From contig JAQTMJ010000045.1 in NCBI GenBank assembly GCA_028714395.1, positions 1-6,497 on the forward strand: a stretch of 6,497 nucleotides of DNA, written 5' to 3'. Under the pieces are notes generated by a model. The model was not told the origin of the DNA, did no database searches, and worked only from the letters and a program-made list of their open reading frames with translations. A program made the translations under genes and the position numbers. This document shows positions 5,155 through 6,497 of this stretch, piece after piece (within the stretch, counting starts at the first letter, position 1; each line of letters opens with the position of its first letter). Origin of the DNA: Candidatus Iainarchaeum sp. GTDB lineage: Archaea; Micrarchaeota; Micrarchaeia; Anstonellales; Bilamarchaeaceae.

Positions 5155-6315
5155 TTATAACTGATACGCAGTTGCGACTGTATCAATGTCCTCCACTATG
5201 CCTCTCAATCCATCACTGTACTCATAAGGCGCAAGACCTCTGGAACGTGCTATATGAACTTGCTTAGGATTATTGCCAGCCGCCCAGGTAGTAAAAAGTT
5301 CAAGCCCCATGGTTTCGGCCTTTTTCTTCGCAAGTTCTGTTATTATCTTGTCTATGTTCGGATCACTCTTACTGTCCAGGTAGTATGGCCGTTCCAAAAA
5401 CAATGCGGGCTGCCCATCAGCTACAATCGTTTTCAGCATAGACCTTCCAACAACGAGTTTATCTTGGTTTTCAACTCGGATAATTTTCGTCCCAGAATTA
5501 ACCAAATAACCTAATAGACCGATCACGTAACTGGGTGTGCCATCGTATTTCTGGCAGGAACCTGAATTCTTTGGTTGGTCGCCAGCTAGAATAAGATGGA
5601 CTGGGTCCGAGCTGTCATAGGCGCTTAAACTGGTGGTAGATACCGTTTCCCCGTTTCCCAACATATGCCTGCGCAGATTTTCCAAATCCATCTTGGCTTG
5701 TAAATTGTTCATATGTTCTTCATCCGCATTATAGAATGTTTTAAAAAGAGAACTAATTGAACGCAAAATAGTGGCAGCAAGCTCATTTATTTTTTCCCCC
5801 TTTTCTATAAATTCCGTGCAATCTATTTTTTCAAGCTCATGCAATGAGACGATGATTCTTTCCAGTTGCTTGAACTTTCCAAGTTGCTTTGATTGTTCAA
5901 GTCCCACCATGCTAGCCCGCAAATCACCAAGGAATTTTTCATCAAATGAAAACGCTTTTTCCAAATCCCCTTCCTGGGCGTGCATGTGCTGCTCAAAATG
6001 GCTCCGCATATCATTGAATCTCTGGCGCATATTTCTCCGTTCTTGCTCTATTGCATCCACTTTAATCTCCATACCGCTGCTCAAGCGGATATCCTGCTGC
6101 CATTTTATTTTCATTTCTTCTGTCATTTCCCCAAGTTGATCTGGGGCTTGAAGCAGGATGCCTTTCTGCCGTTCCGATAAATACACAAGTTTTTTTATTT
6201 GCTCTTTATCCAGGAACTTTATTACCTTAAAATCACCCATTAGCGCAGTTGCAAACATTATATCCGCGAGTTCCGAAGCTTCGGGATAACGTGAGTATCT
6301 AGAACGCATGTTCAC
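5155..6315 (-). CDS. Protein of unknown function with charged helical region and C-terminal GSCQKY/VVGRS domain
   Basis: 386 residues from GTG 6315; not assigned to a named family. No signal peptide or membrane segment, so probably cytoplasmic. Residues 10-220 are charged and look helical, with coiled-coil-like stretches at about 60-115 and 135-215. Residues 237-345 look like a compact alpha/beta domain: PVHLILAGDQPKNSGSCQKY (238-257) with Cys 254, VIGLLGYLVNSGTKIIRVEN (264-283), LVVGRSMLKTIVADG (287-301), ALFLERPYY (304-312) and AKKKAETMGLEL (329-340); the tail has LAPYEYSDGL (361-370). From memory, a similar Cys...GR...Y arrangement occurs in uncharacterised bacterial proteins, but I cannot name it. 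Base composition is visibly AT-richer than the minus-strand unit to the left, hinting at acquisition. Start is uncertain: GCAGG is a weak ribosome site, ATG 6309 is an alternative, and the frame stays open upstream to a TAG at 6372-6370, so this may be the 3' part of a longer gene. Confidence 0.7.
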   Translation of the reverse strand: MNMRSRYSRYPEASELADIMFATALMGDFKVIKFLDKEQIKKLVYLSERQKGILLQAPDQLGEMTEEMKIKWQQDIRLSSGMEIKVDAIEQERRNMRQRFNDMRSHFEQHMHAQEGDLEKAFSFDEKFLGDLRASMVGLEQSKQLGKFKQLERIIVSLHELEKIDCTEFIEKGEKINELAATILRSISSLFKTFYNADEEHMNNLQAKMDLENLRRHMLGNGETVSTTSLSAYDSSDPVHLILAGDQPKNSGSCQKYDGTPSYVIGLLGYLVNSGTKIIRVENQDKLVVGRSMLKTIVADGQPALFLERPYYLDSKSDPNIDKIITELAKKKAETMGLELFTTWAAGNNPKQVHIARSRGLAPYEYSDGLRGIVEDIDTVATAYQL

Positions 6316-6369
6316 AAAAGCCTGCGGGAAACTATTTTCGCAAAATTCCCCCAGTTTCTCCCGGCATCT

Positions 6370-6497
6370 CTATTTTACTACGTTGCGTTCGCTGATTTTC
6401 TCCACAAAAGAATTTACTGCGGAATCGATTTTAGCGGTGTATGCCTCGTATGCCGTCATATATCTAGTGGTAAATGAAGGCTCTAATAGACGTGCAA
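6370..6497 (-). CDS. C-terminal end, or upstream part, of an unidentified protein (enters from the right edge)
   Basis: The minus-strand frame is open from the right edge to TAG at 6372-6370, giving 41 residues that end in AVNSFVEKISERNVVK; an internal ATG lies at 6459. The sequence is charged and helix-like, with no recognisable domain. It is in the same frame as the 386-residue gene downstream, and the 18 codons between the TAG and GTG 6315 also read as ordinary protein (REKLGEFCENSFPQAF). So it is either the end of a separate gene or the N-terminal part of a single gene interrupted by an amber codon. Too little is visible to choose. Confidence 0.5.
   Translation of the reverse strand, partial: ARLLEPSFTTRYMTAYEAYTAKIDSAVNSFVEKISERNVVK

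Noticed and set aside
6332..6367. ATG at 6367 opening an 11-residue frame just after the TAG
   Set aside because: Too short, with no ribosome site or homology; it stops before the 386-residue gene and is out of frame with it.

Overview
The window reads as archaeal chromosomal DNA. Three lines of sequence evidence support this: TATA/BRE-type promoters rather than -35/-10 boxes, GGTG-type ribosome binding sites 5 nt from start codons, and an archaeal-style secretion ATPase plus a TadC-like protein, an IPDGNRRWA-type cis-prenyltransferase and a small free-standing PRC-barrel protein. The bacterial-type GAPDH together with compact, overlapping genes would suit a DPANN-like lineage (for example Micrarchaeota or Diapherotrites) or a related uncultured archaeon, but that placement is a guess.

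Region 1 (1-4005, all minus strand) is one tightly packed transcription unit read right to left: GAPDH, cis-prenyl diphosphate synthase (uppS), a DUF192 protein, a type II/IV secretion-type ATPase, and a TadC/GspF-like membrane platform protein that runs off the left edge. Junctions are 10 nt, a 4-nt ATGA overlap, 1 nt and 4 nt. A TATA-like box about 45 nt upstream of gap probably drives it.

Region 2 (4006-4150) is a divergent intergenic segment. A perfect 11-bp inverted repeat (4071-4081 / 4100-4110) lies between two opposed TATA-like boxes and looks like a shared operator.

Region 3 (4151-5034, plus strand) holds a probably leaderless gene for a PsbP-like surface lipoprotein with four N-glycosylation sequons, then an 86-residue PRC-barrel protein with its own TATA-like box and a strong ribosome binding site.

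Region 4 (5035-6497) is different in character. After a T-rich terminator and a 12-bp palindrome comes a convergent, clearly AT-richer minus-strand gene for a 386-residue protein of unknown function, with a charged helical middle and a C-terminal domain around GSCQKY and VVGRS. The same reading frame stays open upstream of its GTG start to a single TAG, beyond which it is open again to the right edge. So this may be one gene split by an amber codon (mutation, error or readthrough) rather than two genes.

Functional links are inference. The prenyltransferase makes a polyprenyl carrier of the kind used for archaeal N-glycosylation, which fits the sequon-rich lipoprotein next door, and the ATPase/TadC pair would assemble a surface filament. 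I found no tRNA, rRNA, CRISPR array or insertion sequence.
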